Below, piece after piece: positions 9,440-18,969 of a stretch of DNA of 64,000 bases. Both the position numbers and the translations under genes were made by a program. The notes under the pieces were generated by a model. That model did no database searches. It was not told the origin of the DNA and saw only the letters and a list, made by a program, of their open reading frames with translations. Position 1 is the first letter of the stretch; each line of letters starts with the position of its first letter. The DNA is from Arenicellales bacterium (lineage in GTDB: Bacteria > Pseudomonadota > Gammaproteobacteria > Arenicellales > JAHEKD01), in assembly GCA_028284225.1 (NCBI GenBank), contig JANQSD010000019.1, positions 1-64,000 of the forward strand, in the 5' to 3' direction.

Positions 9440-10580
9440 ATCCCCCGATAATCACCCTTTTCAAATAAAAATAGGGTAACAAAAATTTATTATCGGAATT
9501 ATTTTGCGCTAAAATAAATTCGCTTGGGGGGAGTAAATATTCCTTAATAAGCTGGCAGCGTTGCTTAAAGTTCAAGACCGCCCAATCAGATTTAAATTGA
9601 TCGATCCTGGACCATTGTTCAGCATTCAGGCGTTTATTTTCAAGCTCGCTCAGCTCTACTTGTGTTTTTTCAAGCTGGTTGATAATAGCCGTTGGAAATT
9701 CGGTTCTTAGTGTGTCGTTGCAAATTTCAAGCATTCGTTTGACCAAAGGGCCGAATTGCTTGTCTCCGGCTTCGCTCACTAATAATGCCCAATCGTGAGC
9801 AGAAAATTGACTACAGAGTAAATGCAAATCATAAATCCAGATTAAACGGTCACGTTCATTACTTCGGTGTCCGAAATAATGAACGACACTGTGCAGAAAT
9901 GCACTGACGTCATCAAGCCCATAGGCCGGATTGCTCAGAACGGTCAAGTCAATTTTATTGTCGTAAAGTTGATCAAAATTGAAAAGGTTGACGTAGGCAT
10001 TACGATTGGAAATTTTCCAATGAATATCGTAAGCATGAACCATGTCACGTTGGGTTTGAGTATAAGTATGCTGATAACTGATTAATTCACCGGAAATTGT
10101 TGTTGATTTAGTAAAGTTGTTATCCATCAAGAGATGTTCAATTTTTTTCTTATCATCAATTCTTATTAAAATATCTGTATCCAGCCTGGGGCGTAAATAA
10201 GGCTGCTGATAAACCCGGTATGCCAGGGCAGTTCCCTTTAAGATTAAACACTTAATATTGGCCTGGTGTAATAGTGTCAATAGTTTCTGCAAGTGTTGTT
10301 TGCGGTAGATTTCTTTTATATGGCCGATACGTCTGATCTCAACGAGTCGCTCTTTAACAACATTAGCAATTAGATTGGTGTTTTCTTGTTGCTCGAGTAG
10401 CTCTATCAGCAGTGTTTGCAAACCATGTTTATTCAGAAATTGAATAAAATTGTCTATGGATTCGGATGAGTGAATATCCAGTGCCTTGATGTCAGCTGTT
10501 TGGTTGGATAAAACGGCAATACAAAATTGACGCCACTGTATCTGTTGATTGAATTTTGCTTGAGCTGAGTTGTTCATCAA
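9417..10580 (-). CDS. Nucleotidyltransferase-family protein (NTP_transf_5-like)
   Basis: A 387-residue protein with the family core near residues 113-140: KGTALAYRVY, then RPRLDTDILI. The Gly-Thr and paired Asp (DTD) form the putative metal and nucleotide site of the uncharacterised PF14907-type nucleotidyltransferases. The HDIHWK-like segment (AYDIHWKIS) and the later DVSAFLHSVVHYFGH helix also fit that family. The substrate is unknown. It converges on and overlaps the PqqD-like gene at 9417-9439, which matches the recurrent pairing of these families, although here they are on opposite strands. The usual HprK-like kinase partner was not seen. The start codon is ATG at 10580; the next codon is also ATG, so the start may be one residue later. 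Confidence 0.75.
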   Translation of the reverse strand: MMNNSAQAKFNQQIQWRQFCIAVLSNQTADIKALDIHSSESIDNFIQFLNKHGLQTLLIELLEQQENTNLIANVVKERLVEIRRIGHIKEIYRKQHLQKLLTLLHQANIKCLILKGTALAYRVYQQPYLRPRLDTDILIRIDDKKKIEHLLMDNNFTKSTTISGELISYQHTYTQTQRDMVHAYDIHWKISNRNAYVNLFNFDQLYDNKIDLTVLSNPAYGLDDVSAFLHSVVHYFGHRSNERDRLIWIYDLHLLCSQFSAHDWALLVSEAGDKQFGPLVKRMLEICNDTLRTEFPTAIINQLEKTQVELSELENKRLNAEQWSRIDQFKSDWAVLNFKQRCQLIKEYLLPPSEFILAQNNSDNKFLLPYFYLKRVIIGGFRILLRR

Positions 10581-10744
10581 GATTCAGTTATGAAATTTAT
10601 TAATGTTAGGTTTTTGCAAGGTAATGTTAGAACTTAAATGTCATCAAAACTGCCAGTTTTTCAGGGCTTAGCTACACCACACCCGACCAATCTGCTATTA
10701 TCGCATGCAAAATTTTAAGTAGGCTATTTATAAAGAGTAAATCC

Positions 10745-12751
10745 ATGTCAGAGAATCAATTGATTGATCGACGTGAACTGGCTAATGCCATTCGAATTTT
10801 ATCAGCGGATGCCGTTCAGGCAGCTAAGTCAGGCCATCCGGGCATGCCCATGGGTATGGCCGATATTGCTCAGGTACTTTGGTCAGATTACCTGAAACAC
10901 AATCCTAAAGATCCAAAATGGTCGGATCGGGATCGATTCGTGGTTTCAAATGGCCATGGCTCAATGCTGTTGTATAGTTTGCTACATTTATCTGGCTATG
11001 ATCTGCCCATGCAGGAAATCAAGAATTTCCGCCAATTGCATTCAAAAACACCGGGTCACCCGGAATATGGTATTACCCCCGGGGTAGAAACTACGACCGG
11101 ACCATTAGGTCAGGGTATTGCAAATGCGGTGGGTATGGCATTGGCAGAAAAAAACCTGGCACAGAATTTTAATAAGGACGGCCATACTATCGTTGATCAT
11201 TATACCTATGTCTTTACCGGTGACGGCTGTTTAATGGAAGGCATTTCCCATGAGGCATGCTCGTTGGCCGGAACCCTGGGTTTAGGCAAGTTAATTGTTT
11301 TTTATGACGAAAACGGTATCTCAATAGATGGAGAAATAGAAGGTTGGTTTACTGATAATACACCTAAGCGTTTTGAGTCATATCAGTGGCAGGTTATTGC
11401 TAATGTAGATGGACATGATCCTGATGCTATCAAGGCAGCCATTGATGAAGCCAGGTCTAATACAGATCAACCAACACTGATTTGTTGCAAAACCGTTATT
11501 GGTTACGGCTCACCGAATAAAGCCGGTAAAGAATCATCGCATGGTGCGCCGCTGGGTGATGATGAGATCACTTTAGTTCGTCAGCAGCTTAGCTGGCAGC
11601 ATCCACCTTTTGATATTCCAGATGAGATTTATGCAGGCTGGTCGGCGCTAGATAAAGGTCAGCGGGCACAAAACGATTGGCAATCTGTGTTTGCAAGCTA
11701 CAGATCACAATTCCCTGAGCTTGCCCAAGAGTTTGAGCGGCGTACCAGCGGCCAGTTACCTGATGACTGGACTAATCAAGTCGCTGGTGTAATTAGCGAA
11801 ACCAATGATAAGGCTCAAACTGCAGCAACTCGCAAGGCGTCACAATTCGCACTTAATGGATTTGGGCCGTTTTTACCGGAATTCATTGGGGGTTCTGCTG
11901 ATTTGACCGGATCAAATCACACCGACTGGAATGTGTGTAATCCAATCAGCAAAGATGATGCCGGCGGTAATTACATTTATTATGGGGTACGTGAGTTTGG
12001 CATGGTTGCAATCAACAATGGTATAGCGCTGCACGGTGGATTTATTCCTTATGGCGGTACCTTTTTGATGTTTTCAGAATATGCACGCAATGCATTGCGT
12101 ATGGCTGCCTTGATGGGGATACAGAACATTTGTGTATTTACCCATGATTCAATTGGCTTGGGAGAGGATGGTCCGACTCATCAGGCAGTCGAACAAGCGG
12201 CAACACTGCGGTTAATGCCGAACATGTCTGTCTGGCGCCCATGCGATACCCTAGAATCAGCTGTGGCCTGGCGTTATGCTGTTGAACGAAAAGACGGTCC
12301 AACGAGTTTGTTATTCTCAAGACAAAATGCTCAATTTGTGGAACGCACGGCTGAGCAGATTGCGAACATTAATAAAGGGGGGTATGTCATTAGTACCGGT
12401 ACAAATTCCCAGGCCGTAATTATCGGCACCGGTACAGAAGTGGGTTTGGCGCTTGCAGCCCAGCAACAACTAAAACAACAAGGTATCGAAGTGGCTGTGG
12501 TATCAATGCCATCAACTGATGTATTTGATGCACAAGATGATGCCTACAAAGCCTCGGTATTACCAGCCGATATGCCAATTATCGCGGTTGAAGCGGGCAT
12601 AGCCGATTACTGGATTAAATATACTAAAGATAAAACAAAAGTTATTGGCATAGATGGTTTTGGAGAGTCGGCACCCGGCAGTGCTGTTTATGAATATCTT
12701 GGTATAACAGAAGAAAATGTTGTAAATACTGTAAAGCAGGCACTGGCGTAA
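10745..12751 (+). CDS. tkt: Transketolase
   Basis: A 668-residue thiamine-diphosphate enzyme that transfers two-carbon ketol units between sugar phosphates in the pentose phosphate or Calvin pathways. The N-terminal half holds [21 protein letters not shown] and the ThDP/metal motif [13 protein letters not shown] near residues 155-170. The Pyr domain has [10 protein letters not shown] and [14 protein letters not shown]. The C-terminal domain has [10 protein letters not shown]. Length is normal for the bacterial family. AAAGAG precedes the ATG. It heads a same-strand block with gap, pgk, pyk and fba, an arrangement known from several gammaproteobacteria. The 64 bases to gap contain a TATAAT at 12757-12762, so a secondary promoter there is possible. 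Confidence 0.97.
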   Translation: MSENQLIDRRELANAIRILSADAVQAAKSGHPGMPMGMADIAQVLWSDYLKHNPKDPKWSDRDRFVVSNGHGSMLLYSLLHLSGYDLPMQEIKNFRQLHSKTPGHPEYGITPGVETTTGPLGQGIANAVGMALAEKNLAQNFNKDGHTIVDHYTYVFTGDGCLMEGISHEACSLAGTLGLGKLIVFYDENGISIDGEIEGWFTDNTPKRFESYQWQVIANVDGHDPDAIKAAIDEARSNTDQPTLICCKTVIGYGSPNKAGKESSHGAPLGDDEITLVRQQLSWQHPPFDIPDEIYAGWSALDKGQRAQNDWQSVFASYRSQFPELAQEFERRTSGQLPDDWTNQVAGVISETNDKAQTAATRKASQFALNGFGPFLPEFIGGSADLTGSNHTDWNVCNPISKDDAGGNYIYYGVREFGMVAINNGIALHGGFIPYGGTFLMFSEYARNALRMAALMGIQNICVFTHDSIGLGEDGPTHQAVEQAATLRLMPNMSVWRPCDTLESAVAWRYAVERKDGPTSLLFSRQNAQFVERTAEQIANINKGGYVISTGTNSQAVIIGTGTEVGLALAAQQQLKQQGIEVAVVSMPSTDVFDAQDDAYKASVLPADMPIIAVEAGIADYWIKYTKDKTKVIGIDGFGESAPGSAVYEYLGITEENVVNTVKQALA

Positions 12752-12815
12752 GTCGCTATAATATGCGCCCATTCTGGAACGTATAAACTTAACTTGAATC
12801 TGTGGAGAAACAGTG

Positions 12816-13829
12816 ATGGCAATTAAAATTGCAATTAATGGCTTTGGACGCATTGGACGTAATGTTTGTCGAGCTTTGTTTGAATCTGGTCGTGGTGATG
12901 AATTTGATTTGGTCGCGATAAATGATCTGGGTAATGCTCAAACTAATGCGCATTTGCTGCAGTACGATACAGCACATGGCAAGTTTGGTGGTGAAGTGAG
13001 TGTTGACGGTGACTACCTGACAGTTAACGGCGACAAAATGCGAGTGTTGGCTGAGCGAGATCCGGCCAAATTACCCTGGGATGAACTAGGTGTTGATGTA
13101 GTGCTCGAATCAACAGGTTTTTTTGCCAGTAAAGAGAAAGCCAGTGCCCACATCCAGGGTGGTGCCAAAAAGGTAGTTATTTCAGCGCCTGGCGGCAGTG
13201 ATGTAGACGCCACAGTGGTGTATGGTGTCAACCATGATGTATTAAAGGCATCTGATACGGTAATTTCAAACGCCTCTTGTACGACTAACTGCCTGGCCCC
13301 GTTGGTAAAACCACTGCATGAAAAAATTGGCGTGGTCAGCGGCCTGATGAATACTATTCACTCCTATACCAATGACCAGGTGCTAACCGATGTTTATCAT
13401 TCGGATTTACGTCGTGCGCGTTCAGCCAGCCAAAATATGATCCCGACTAAAACCGGTGCGGCAGCAGCAGTGGGTCTGGTATTGCCTGAGTTAAACGGCA
13501 AACTGGATGGTTTTTCTATTCGGGTACCTACTATTAATGTTTCCCTGGTTGATCTGACTTTTCAGGCCGCTCGCGAAACTAGCGTTGAAGAAGTACACGC
13601 TATTCTAAAAGAAGCTTGTGAAGGTGAACTTAAAGGCATTCTGGGCTATAACGATGCGCCATTAGTTTCCAGCGATTTTAATCATGATGCGCATTCATCG
13701 ACTTATGATGCGGGCATGACTCGAGTGACTGAAGGTACATTGGTAAAAGTATGTGCCTGGTATGACAACGAGTGGGGCTTTTCGAACCGGATGTTGGATA
13801 CGACTAAAGCGCTGATTAATGCAGCGTAA
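12816..13829 (+). CDS. gap: Glyceraldehyde-3-phosphate dehydrogenase, type I
   Basis: A 337-residue enzyme that oxidises glyceraldehyde 3-phosphate to 1,3-bisphosphoglycerate. The NAD-binding start is [10 protein letters not shown], and the catalytic motif SNASCTTNC places the nucleophilic Cys at residue 155. The C-terminal [11 protein letters not shown] is the family signature. A GTG at 12813 could add one residue, but the ATG at 12816 gives the conserved [11 protein letters not shown] start and a better distance from TGGAGA. It lies between tkt and pgk. A perfect 11-bp stem-loop (13839-13864) follows its stop. The cofactor could be NAD or NADP; Asp at VAINDL is not by itself decisive. Confidence 0.97.
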   Translation: MAIKIAINGFGRIGRNVCRALFESGRGDEFDLVAINDLGNAQTNAHLLQYDTAHGKFGGEVSVDGDYLTVNGDKMRVLAERDPAKLPWDELGVDVVLESTGFFASKEKASAHIQGGAKKVVISAPGGSDVDATVVYGVNHDVLKASDTVISNASCTTNCLAPLVKPLHEKIGVVSGLMNTIHSYTNDQVLTDVYHSDLRRARSASQNMIPTKTGAAAAVGLVLPELNGKLDGFSIRVPTINVSLVDLTFQAARETSVEEVHAILKEACEGELKGILGYNDAPLVSSDFNHDAHSSTYDAGMTRVTEGTLVKVCAWYDNEWGFSNRMLDTTKALINAA

Positions 13830-13838
13830 ATAAGGATC

Positions 13839-13864
13839 AAATCGGAGTCTGCGGACTCCGATTT
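13839..13864 (+). promoter_or_regulatory. Perfect intercistronic stem-loop between gap and pgk
   Basis: An 11-bp perfect stem, AAATCGGAGTC paired with GACTCCGATTT, closes a TGCG tetraloop. It sits nine bases after the gap stop and ends seven bases before the pgk ATG. It lacks a long T tract, so it looks more like an mRNA-stabilising or attenuating element than a full terminator. It takes up the space where a pgk ribosome binding site would normally be. Confidence 0.6.
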
Positions 13865-13871
13865 CTCTAGT

Positions 13872-15056
13872 ATGAATAACAACATAACTTCTATGAAATC
13901 TTTATCGCTTGATAACAAGCGAGTTTTGATCCGTCAGGATTTAAATGTTCCCATTGCCAATGGCAAGGTAACCAGTGATAAACGAATAGTTGCTTCGCTA
14001 CCTACTATTAAAATGGCTCTTGAACAAAATGCGGCGGTGATGTTGATGTCTCATCTTGGTCGACCAACGGAAGGTGAATATTTGCAAGAGTTTTCACTAC
14101 AGCCGGTTGCTGATTGCTTATCTGAACATTTGGCTCAGCCGGTTGAATTGGTTAAAAACTGGTTGGATGGTGTCAATGTTGCTGCGGGTCAAATCGTTCT
14201 GTTAGAAAATGTGCGCTTTAATCAGGGAGAAAAAGCCAACGATGACTCCTTGGCAAAAAAAATGGCTTCATTATGTGATATTTTTGTGATGGATGCTTTC
14301 GGTACGGCTCATCGTGCCCAGGCCTCTACCCATGGTGTTGCAAAATATGCCGACCAGGCCTGTGCCGGTCCATTATTAACCGCCGAGCTAGATGCATTAG
14401 ACAAGGCCTTAAAGCAACCCGAGTCACCCGTAGTCGCTATTGTAGGTGGATCCAAAGTTTCTACCAAGTTGACCGTACTGGAAACACTAAGCAGCAAGGT
14501 CGATCAATTAATTGTTGGTGGCGGCATTGCCAATACATTTATCGCAGCGGCCGGTTATTCAGTAGGCCAATCACTTTATGAGTCTGATTTGATTTCGCAA
14601 GCAACAGCTTTAATTGAAAATGCAAAAGCCAGTGGCTCAGAAATTCCAGTGCCTACTGATGTGGTTGTTGCAACAGAGTTTTCTGATCAGGCGAGTGCGG
14701 TTACAAAGCCTGTCGATCAAGTCAACGATGATGAGTTGATTTTAGATATTGGCCCTGAAACCGCTGAAAAATACTCGGCCATGATGAAAAGTGCGGGCAC
14801 CATAGTCTGGAATGGCCCGGTTGGGGTATTCGAGATCCCGCAATTTGCTCAAGGTACAAAAGTCATGTCGCAGGCTATCGCTGACAGCAACGCATTTTCA
14901 ATTGCTGGTGGTGGTGATACCCTGGCAGCTATTGACCAATTTAATCTAACCGATAAAATTTCCTATATCTCTACCGGAGGAGGCGCATTTTTAGAGTTTT
15001 TGGAAGGCAAAACACTGCCGGCCGTAGAGATTTTAGAGCAACGATCAACCGCCTGA
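13872..15056 (+). CDS. pgk: Phosphoglycerate kinase
   Basis: A 394-residue enzyme that interconverts 1,3-bisphosphoglycerate plus ADP with 3-phosphoglycerate plus ATP. Substrate-site motifs are RQDLNVP near residue 20 and SHLGRP near 60. The nucleotide-binding C-terminal domain has [18 protein letters not shown] and GGGDTLAAI. The assigned ATG gives [13 protein letters not shown]; an internal ATG at 13893 would remove seven residues and would still leave the core intact. Neither start has a convincing ribosome binding site, because the perfect gap-pgk hairpin lies directly upstream. Translation may depend on that structure or on leaderless or coupled initiation. pyk follows 15 bases downstream. 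Confidence 0.96.
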   Translation: MNNNITSMKSLSLDNKRVLIRQDLNVPIANGKVTSDKRIVASLPTIKMALEQNAAVMLMSHLGRPTEGEYLQEFSLQPVADCLSEHLAQPVELVKNWLDGVNVAAGQIVLLENVRFNQGEKANDDSLAKKMASLCDIFVMDAFGTAHRAQASTHGVAKYADQACAGPLLTAELDALDKALKQPESPVVAIVGGSKVSTKLTVLETLSSKVDQLIVGGGIANTFIAAAGYSVGQSLYESDLISQATALIENAKASGSEIPVPTDVVVATEFSDQASAVTKPVDQVNDDELILDIGPETAEKYSAMMKSAGTIVWNGPVGVFEIPQFAQGTKVMSQAIADSNAFSIAGGGDTLAAIDQFNLTDKISYISTGGGAFLEFLEGKTLPAVEILEQRSTA

Positions 15057-15071
15057 GGAGACAGACAGCTT

Positions 15072-16520
15072 ATGATCAATCCATCCAATACGGAATTTAG
15101 GCGTACCAAAATAATCGCCACCTTGGGTCCGGCAACAGATTCCGAGGAGATGATCTGTAAAATGATTGAGCAGGGCATGAATGTTGCTCGTATCAACTTC
15201 TCTCATGGTAAGCCTGAAGAACAGATTGAACGGGCTGAAATGGTAAGGAAGTGCGCCATTAAGCAAAAGAAATATGTGGGTATCCTTGCTGATTTGCAAG
15301 GGCCTAAAATTCGTATTGGCCGCTTCAAGGATGATCAGATTGAATTAACTGCTGGGCAGGAATTTATTTTAGATGCTGAACTTGATGAAAATGCCGGCGA
15401 TCAAAACCAGGTAAGCATTTCCTATAAAGAATTGCCGCGAGATGTGAAGGCAGGAAATTTACTGTTTCTTGGTGACGGCGATATTTCACTTAGAGTACAG
15501 CGAGTACAGAGTAATAAAATTTACACCTTAGTCGAAATGGCTGGCCCTTTATCTAATAACAAAGGCATTAACTTACAAGGCGGTGGTCTTTCAGCACCGG
15601 CGTTAACCGACAAGGATCACCGTGACATTAGAACTGCCGGAGAGATGCAAGCTGACTTTTTAGCCTTATCATTTGTCAGAAATGGTGTAGATATTCAGGT
15701 TGGACGGGAATTATTTAAGGCTTCAGGTGGTAGTGGCAAAATGATTGCCAAAATAGAGCGTACCGAGGCTATTGAAAATATTGAGGAAATTATCAAGGCG
15801 ACTGATGCAGTTATGCTGGCCCGAGGAGATTTGGGTATAGAAATTGGTGATCATGAATTGCCGGGTGTGCAAAAGCGTATCATTAGGCAGGCTCGTGAGA
15901 ACAATAGGGTCGCGATTGTCGCCACTCAAATGATGCAGTCTATGGTGGATAGCCCGATTCCTACCCGAGCCGAAGTCCTGGATGTGGCTAATGCGGTCAT
16001 TGACGGTACCGATGCGGCCATGTTGTCTGCTGAAACTGCGATTGGACGGCATCCGGATAAAGTCATTACAGCAATGAAGCGTATTTGTCGTGGTGCAGAG
16101 CGGCATAGATTAAGTGAAAAAACATCCCAGCATTTTGGTGTAGAAGGTACATTTGCCCGGGTTGATGAAGCGATTGCAATGGCCAGTATGTTTGTTGCTA
16201 ATCGATTTAAAATAAGTGCAATTATCGCTTTGACAGAATCAGGTGATACTGCGAAATGGTTATCCAGGGTACTGGGTGATTTGCCAATTTATGCAGTATC
16301 CCGTCATATTTCAACTCACCGGAGAGTTACGCTTTTCGGTGGTGTTTTCCCGGTAAATCTTGATATTAGTGCCTTTGATGACAAAAGAGCAGATCAAGAA
16401 GTTGTAGATGAATTAATACGGCGTGGAATTATCCATCTCGGTGAGCGGATCATTATTACGAAAGGTGATCTAACGGGAGTTTCCGGCGGTACAAATGTAA
16501 TGAAAGTAATACAAGTTTAG
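15072..16520 (+). CDS. pyk: Pyruvate kinase
   Basis: A 482-residue enzyme that converts phosphoenolpyruvate and ADP to pyruvate and ATP. It begins with TKIIATLGPAT and ARINFSHG. The active-site segment is MLARGDLGIE and the adjacent family motif is SAETAIGRHP. Length and motifs fit the bacterial PykA (type II) group. A strong GAGGAG lies just before the start, overlapping the pgk end. It is co-oriented with fba 24 bases downstream. The internal ADP/PEP site residues appear intact. No regulator-binding motif was recognised. Confidence 0.96.
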   Translation: MINPSNTEFRRTKIIATLGPATDSEEMICKMIEQGMNVARINFSHGKPEEQIERAEMVRKCAIKQKKYVGILADLQGPKIRIGRFKDDQIELTAGQEFILDAELDENAGDQNQVSISYKELPRDVKAGNLLFLGDGDISLRVQRVQSNKIYTLVEMAGPLSNNKGINLQGGGLSAPALTDKDHRDIRTAGEMQADFLALSFVRNGVDIQVGRELFKASGGSGKMIAKIERTEAIENIEEIIKATDAVMLARGDLGIEIGDHELPGVQKRIIRQARENNRVAIVATQMMQSMVDSPIPTRAEVLDVANAVIDGTDAAMLSAETAIGRHPDKVITAMKRICRGAERHRLSEKTSQHFGVEGTFARVDEAIAMASMFVANRFKISAIIALTESGDTAKWLSRVLGDLPIYAVSRHISTHRRVTLFGGVFPVNLDISAFDDKRADQEVVDELIRRGIIHLGERIIITKGDLTGVSGGTNVMKVIQV

Positions 16521-16544
16521 CAAGTTATAGCAGGAGTTAGAACT

Positions 16545-17570
16545 ATGGATATTGAAGCTTTAAAGCAAACCGCCCAGGCCATGGTCGCACCAGGTAAGGG
16601 TATTTTAGCGATGGACGAAAGTCATCCGACTTGTGCCAAGCGTTTTGAAAAACTAGGCATTCCCACCACTGAAGAAAAACGTCGCGAATATCGTAACATG
16701 TTGTTAACCGCTGAAGGCATAGAAAACTATATTGCCGCGGCAATTTTGTTCGACGAAACAATTCGTGACAACATGCTTTCAGGCGTATCATTCCCTGAGC
16801 ATTTAAAAAACTTGGGTATTGTGCCCGGCATTAAAGTAGATGCTGGTGCCAAGCCACTGGCAGGACACGCCGGTGAAACAGTAACAGAAGGTTTGGATGG
16901 ACTGCGTGATCGCCTGGCCGAATACTATGAGCTCGGTGCCCGGTTTGCTAAATGGCGTGCGGTTTATAATATTTCTGATTCGACTCCAAGTCAGGCCGCC
17001 AATATGGCTAATGCACACGGCTTGGCGCGTTATGCAGCGCTGTGCCAGGAGGCTAATATTGTACCCATCGTTGAACCGGAAGTATTAATTAACGGTGATC
17101 ATTCTATCCAGCGTTCCTTTGAAGCCACACAATCTGCACAACAATTAGTGTTCGATCAGTTGCGCGAGCAAGATGTAGTCATGGAAGGTATTGTTTTAAA
17201 ACCTTCAATGGTGACATCTGGTTTGGACGCAGCTGACAAGGCTGGAGTACAAGAAGTCGCAGAGCGAACAATTGAATGCTTGCTTAGCACTGTGCCAGCA
17301 GAAGTACCTGGAATTGCTTTCTTGTCCGGTGGCCAAACTGATGAAGAAGCTTCGGCGCATTTAAGTGCAATGAATTCATTAGGCAAAGATTTACCCTGGA
17401 ATGTTACTTTCTCTTATGGTCGTGCCTTGCAACAAGCAGCAATGACAACCTGGAATGGAAGTCCGGATAATGTCGATGCAGCAAGAAAAGTGGCTGCACA
17501 TCGTGCTCGTATGAATGGCCTGGCTTCTTTAGGCCAATACAGCGAAGAACTTGAAAAAGAAGCTGCTTAA
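16545..17570 (+). CDS. Fructose-bisphosphate aldolase, class I
   Basis: A 341-residue Schiff-base aldolase that cleaves fructose 1,6-bisphosphate into dihydroxyacetone phosphate and glyceraldehyde 3-phosphate. Class I signatures are GKGILAMDES near residue 18, KWRAVYNI near 136 and EGIVLKPSMV with the catalytic Lys at about 219. FLSGGQTDEEAS and the C-terminal SYGRALQQ complete the match. This is the metal-independent, animal-type class. Many comparable gammaproteobacterial tkt-gap-pgk-pyk-fba blocks carry the zinc-dependent class II enzyme instead. CAGGAG precedes the ATG. Repeats rather than a clear T-tailed terminator follow the stop. Confidence 0.95.
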   Translation: MDIEALKQTAQAMVAPGKGILAMDESHPTCAKRFEKLGIPTTEEKRREYRNMLLTAEGIENYIAAAILFDETIRDNMLSGVSFPEHLKNLGIVPGIKVDAGAKPLAGHAGETVTEGLDGLRDRLAEYYELGARFAKWRAVYNISDSTPSQAANMANAHGLARYAALCQEANIVPIVEPEVLINGDHSIQRSFEATQSAQQLVFDQLREQDVVMEGIVLKPSMVTSGLDAADKAGVQEVAERTIECLLSTVPAEVPGIAFLSGGQTDEEASAHLSAMNSLGKDLPWNVTFSYGRALQQAAMTTWNGSPDNVDAARKVAAHRARMNGLASLGQYSEELEKEAA

Positions 17571-17590
17571 TCTCACTAATTATAATAATT

Positions 17591-17662
17591 ACCCCTCCTA
17601 ACCTCCCCTGATAGGGGAGGAACTATGTTCTCCCTCTTTCAGGGGGAGCTAGAGGGATGGGC
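17591..17662. repeat. REP-like palindromic repeat pair (copies A and B)
   Basis: Two adjacent G/C-run palindromes. The first contains CCTCCCCTGATAGGGGAGG, with an 8-bp stem and a 3-base loop. The second has CTCCCTCTTTCAGGGGGAG followed by CTAGAGGGATGGG. Both belong to the family seen again at 17812-17850, 17911-17944 and 23549-23617. They sit just after fba and may act as mRNA 3-prime stabilisers or weak terminators. Confidence 0.75.
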
Positions 17663-17811
17663 AATTATTCAGAGTTCAGCAATTCGGATTAATTTTGATT
17701 GGTTTCACCGGGAAATGTAACGGGCATCAAGCAGTAGCTTTATTAAGTGTAGTCATTCAATTTCCCGGTTAATACTGCTAATACTAATTAGACTGCCTCA
17801 CTTCGAATAAT

Positions 17812-17850
17812 TTCCCATCCCCCTTTCAGGGGGAGCTAGAGGGAACGGGA
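17812..17850. repeat. REP-like palindromic repeat (copy C)
   Basis: The sequence CCCCCTTTCAGGGGGAGCTAG is followed by AGGGAACGGGA, with CCCC/GGGG arms and the same CTAGAGGG tail as copies B and D. The 386 bases between fba and the flavodoxin-like gene hold only these repeats; no gene was recognised there. Confidence 0.7.
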
Positions 17851-17910
17851 TTAATCAAAACCTCTGTAATGAGGAAATTACACTACAAATCAAATCCCAG
17901 GAATCTTATG

Positions 17911-17944
17911 TTCTCCCCCTTTTAGGGGGAGCTAGAGGGGGTTA
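17911..17944. repeat. REP-like palindromic repeat (copy D)
   Basis: CTCCCCCTTTTAGGGGGAG is a 7-8 bp stem with a short loop, followed by CTAGAGGGGGTT. It ends 12 bases before the start of the flavodoxin-like gene. Its AGGGGG tail may double as that gene's ribosome binding region. Confidence 0.7.
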
Positions 17945-17956
17945 AAATCCTATCAA

Positions 17957-18418
17957 ATGCAAAACTTACTCATCGTCGCTAACTTGCCATCTGCTAACAC
18001 CAGGAAACTTGTTGATGCTGTATTAGCTGGAGCCAGGCATCCTGATATCGAGCAAGTCGACGTTAAGTTTTCAGAACCATTAAGTGCTTGTGCAGAAGAT
18101 GTACTCTGGGCCAACGGCATCATTGTGGGTACGACCGAGAATTTCGGCTACATGAGTGGTCAGATAAAAGATTTTTTTGAGCGAATTTACTACCCTTGTC
18201 TTGAACAGGCTCAGGGACTCCCTTATAGCTTGTTTATTAAAGGCGGCTTGGACGGAACCGGAGCGACCCTGTCAATGCAAAAAATAATTACCGGTTTACG
18301 CTGGAAAGAAATTCATCAACCCTTGCTGATGAAGGGCGAATTTCAGCAGCAATGGTTAGCAGACTGTGAGGAATTCGGTATGTACATGGCCGCTGGACTA
18401 GAGGCGGGGGTTTTTTGA
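17957..18418 (+). CDS. Flavodoxin/NAD(P)H-dependent FMN reductase-like protein
   Basis: A 153-residue flavodoxin-fold protein. The N-terminal beta strand and phosphate loop (MQNLLIVANLPSANTRKLVDAV) match the FMN-binding loop region. GIIVGTTENFGYMSGQIKDF gives the second FMN loop and the dimer-helix pattern of the FMN-reductase-like family. KGGLDGTGATLSMQKI supplies the third contact region. It most likely binds FMN and acts in electron transfer or quinone/flavin reduction; the partner is unknown. It stands alone between the REP-like repeats and a convergent His/Tyr-rich gene. Its start lies only 12 bases after repeat copy D. Confidence 0.8.
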   Translation: MQNLLIVANLPSANTRKLVDAVLAGARHPDIEQVDVKFSEPLSACAEDVLWANGIIVGTTENFGYMSGQIKDFFERIYYPCLEQAQGLPYSLFIKGGLDGTGATLSMQKIITGLRWKEIHQPLLMKGEFQQQWLADCEEFGMYMAAGLEAGVF

Positions 18419-18449
18419 AGGCTTGTCCCGGCAAAGTCCGGGGCAGATC

Positions 18450-18800
18450 CTAATCATAATAGATAATTACATAACCGTTACCATGGTAACCGGAACGATG
18501 GCGATAGTATTTTGAATGACGCTTAAACCGGCGTTTGTCACGGTAAGTACGTTTATATCCATAATGGTGAGGCTTATGGTAATAGTGACCATTATGATAA
18601 TAATTATGTTTGTAGCGATGCTTTAAACGATGTTTGTAACCATGGCGATGATAGGCATGATGATGGTTGTAATGGCCATTTGAATAATAGCGGTGTTTTT
18701 TATAATGTTTATGGTCAGCAAGTGCTGTTTGAAAAGCAAAACCCAGTATTAAGGCCGCTGGAACTATCCACTTAAAAGCTGCTTTATAGGTGGTAGTCAT
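18450..18800 (-). CDS. Small exported His/Tyr-rich basic protein
   Basis: A 116-residue protein with a signal peptide of about 28 residues ending QTALA. The mature part (about 88 residues) contains roughly 20 His and 20 Tyr plus many Lys and Arg, in short units such as HYYHKPHHYGYK. It has almost no acidic residues. It has no recognised domain. His-rich exported proteins can bind copper, zinc or nickel, or act as surface or matrix proteins; here that is only inference from composition. GAGGGT lies upstream of the ATG as a ribosome binding site. It is monocistronic and convergent with the flavodoxin-like gene. Confidence 0.75.
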   Translation of the reverse strand: MTTTYKAAFKWIVPAALILGFAFQTALADHKHYKKHRYYSNGHYNHHHAYHRHGYKHRLKHRYKHNYYHNGHYYHKPHHYGYKRTYRDKRRFKRHSKYYRHRSGYHGNGYVIIYYD

Positions 18801-18969
18801 CTGAGTACCCTCGCAGTTAAGAATGAATTAGCAGTTTAGTATGGTTTGGATGAAGGGCGTATGAACCCGAAACTGAACAAACTGAACGGTCATCCTGAGT
18901 CACTGTTAAGCGACGTGAGGATTTCTGGGGAGCTGTTCGGGCTTAATAATCGGAAATCCCCTAAGAGGA

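Noticed and set aside
12757..12762. TATAAT between tkt and gap as a promoter
   Set aside because: No -35 match at a 16-18 base distance; mentioned in the tkt entry only.
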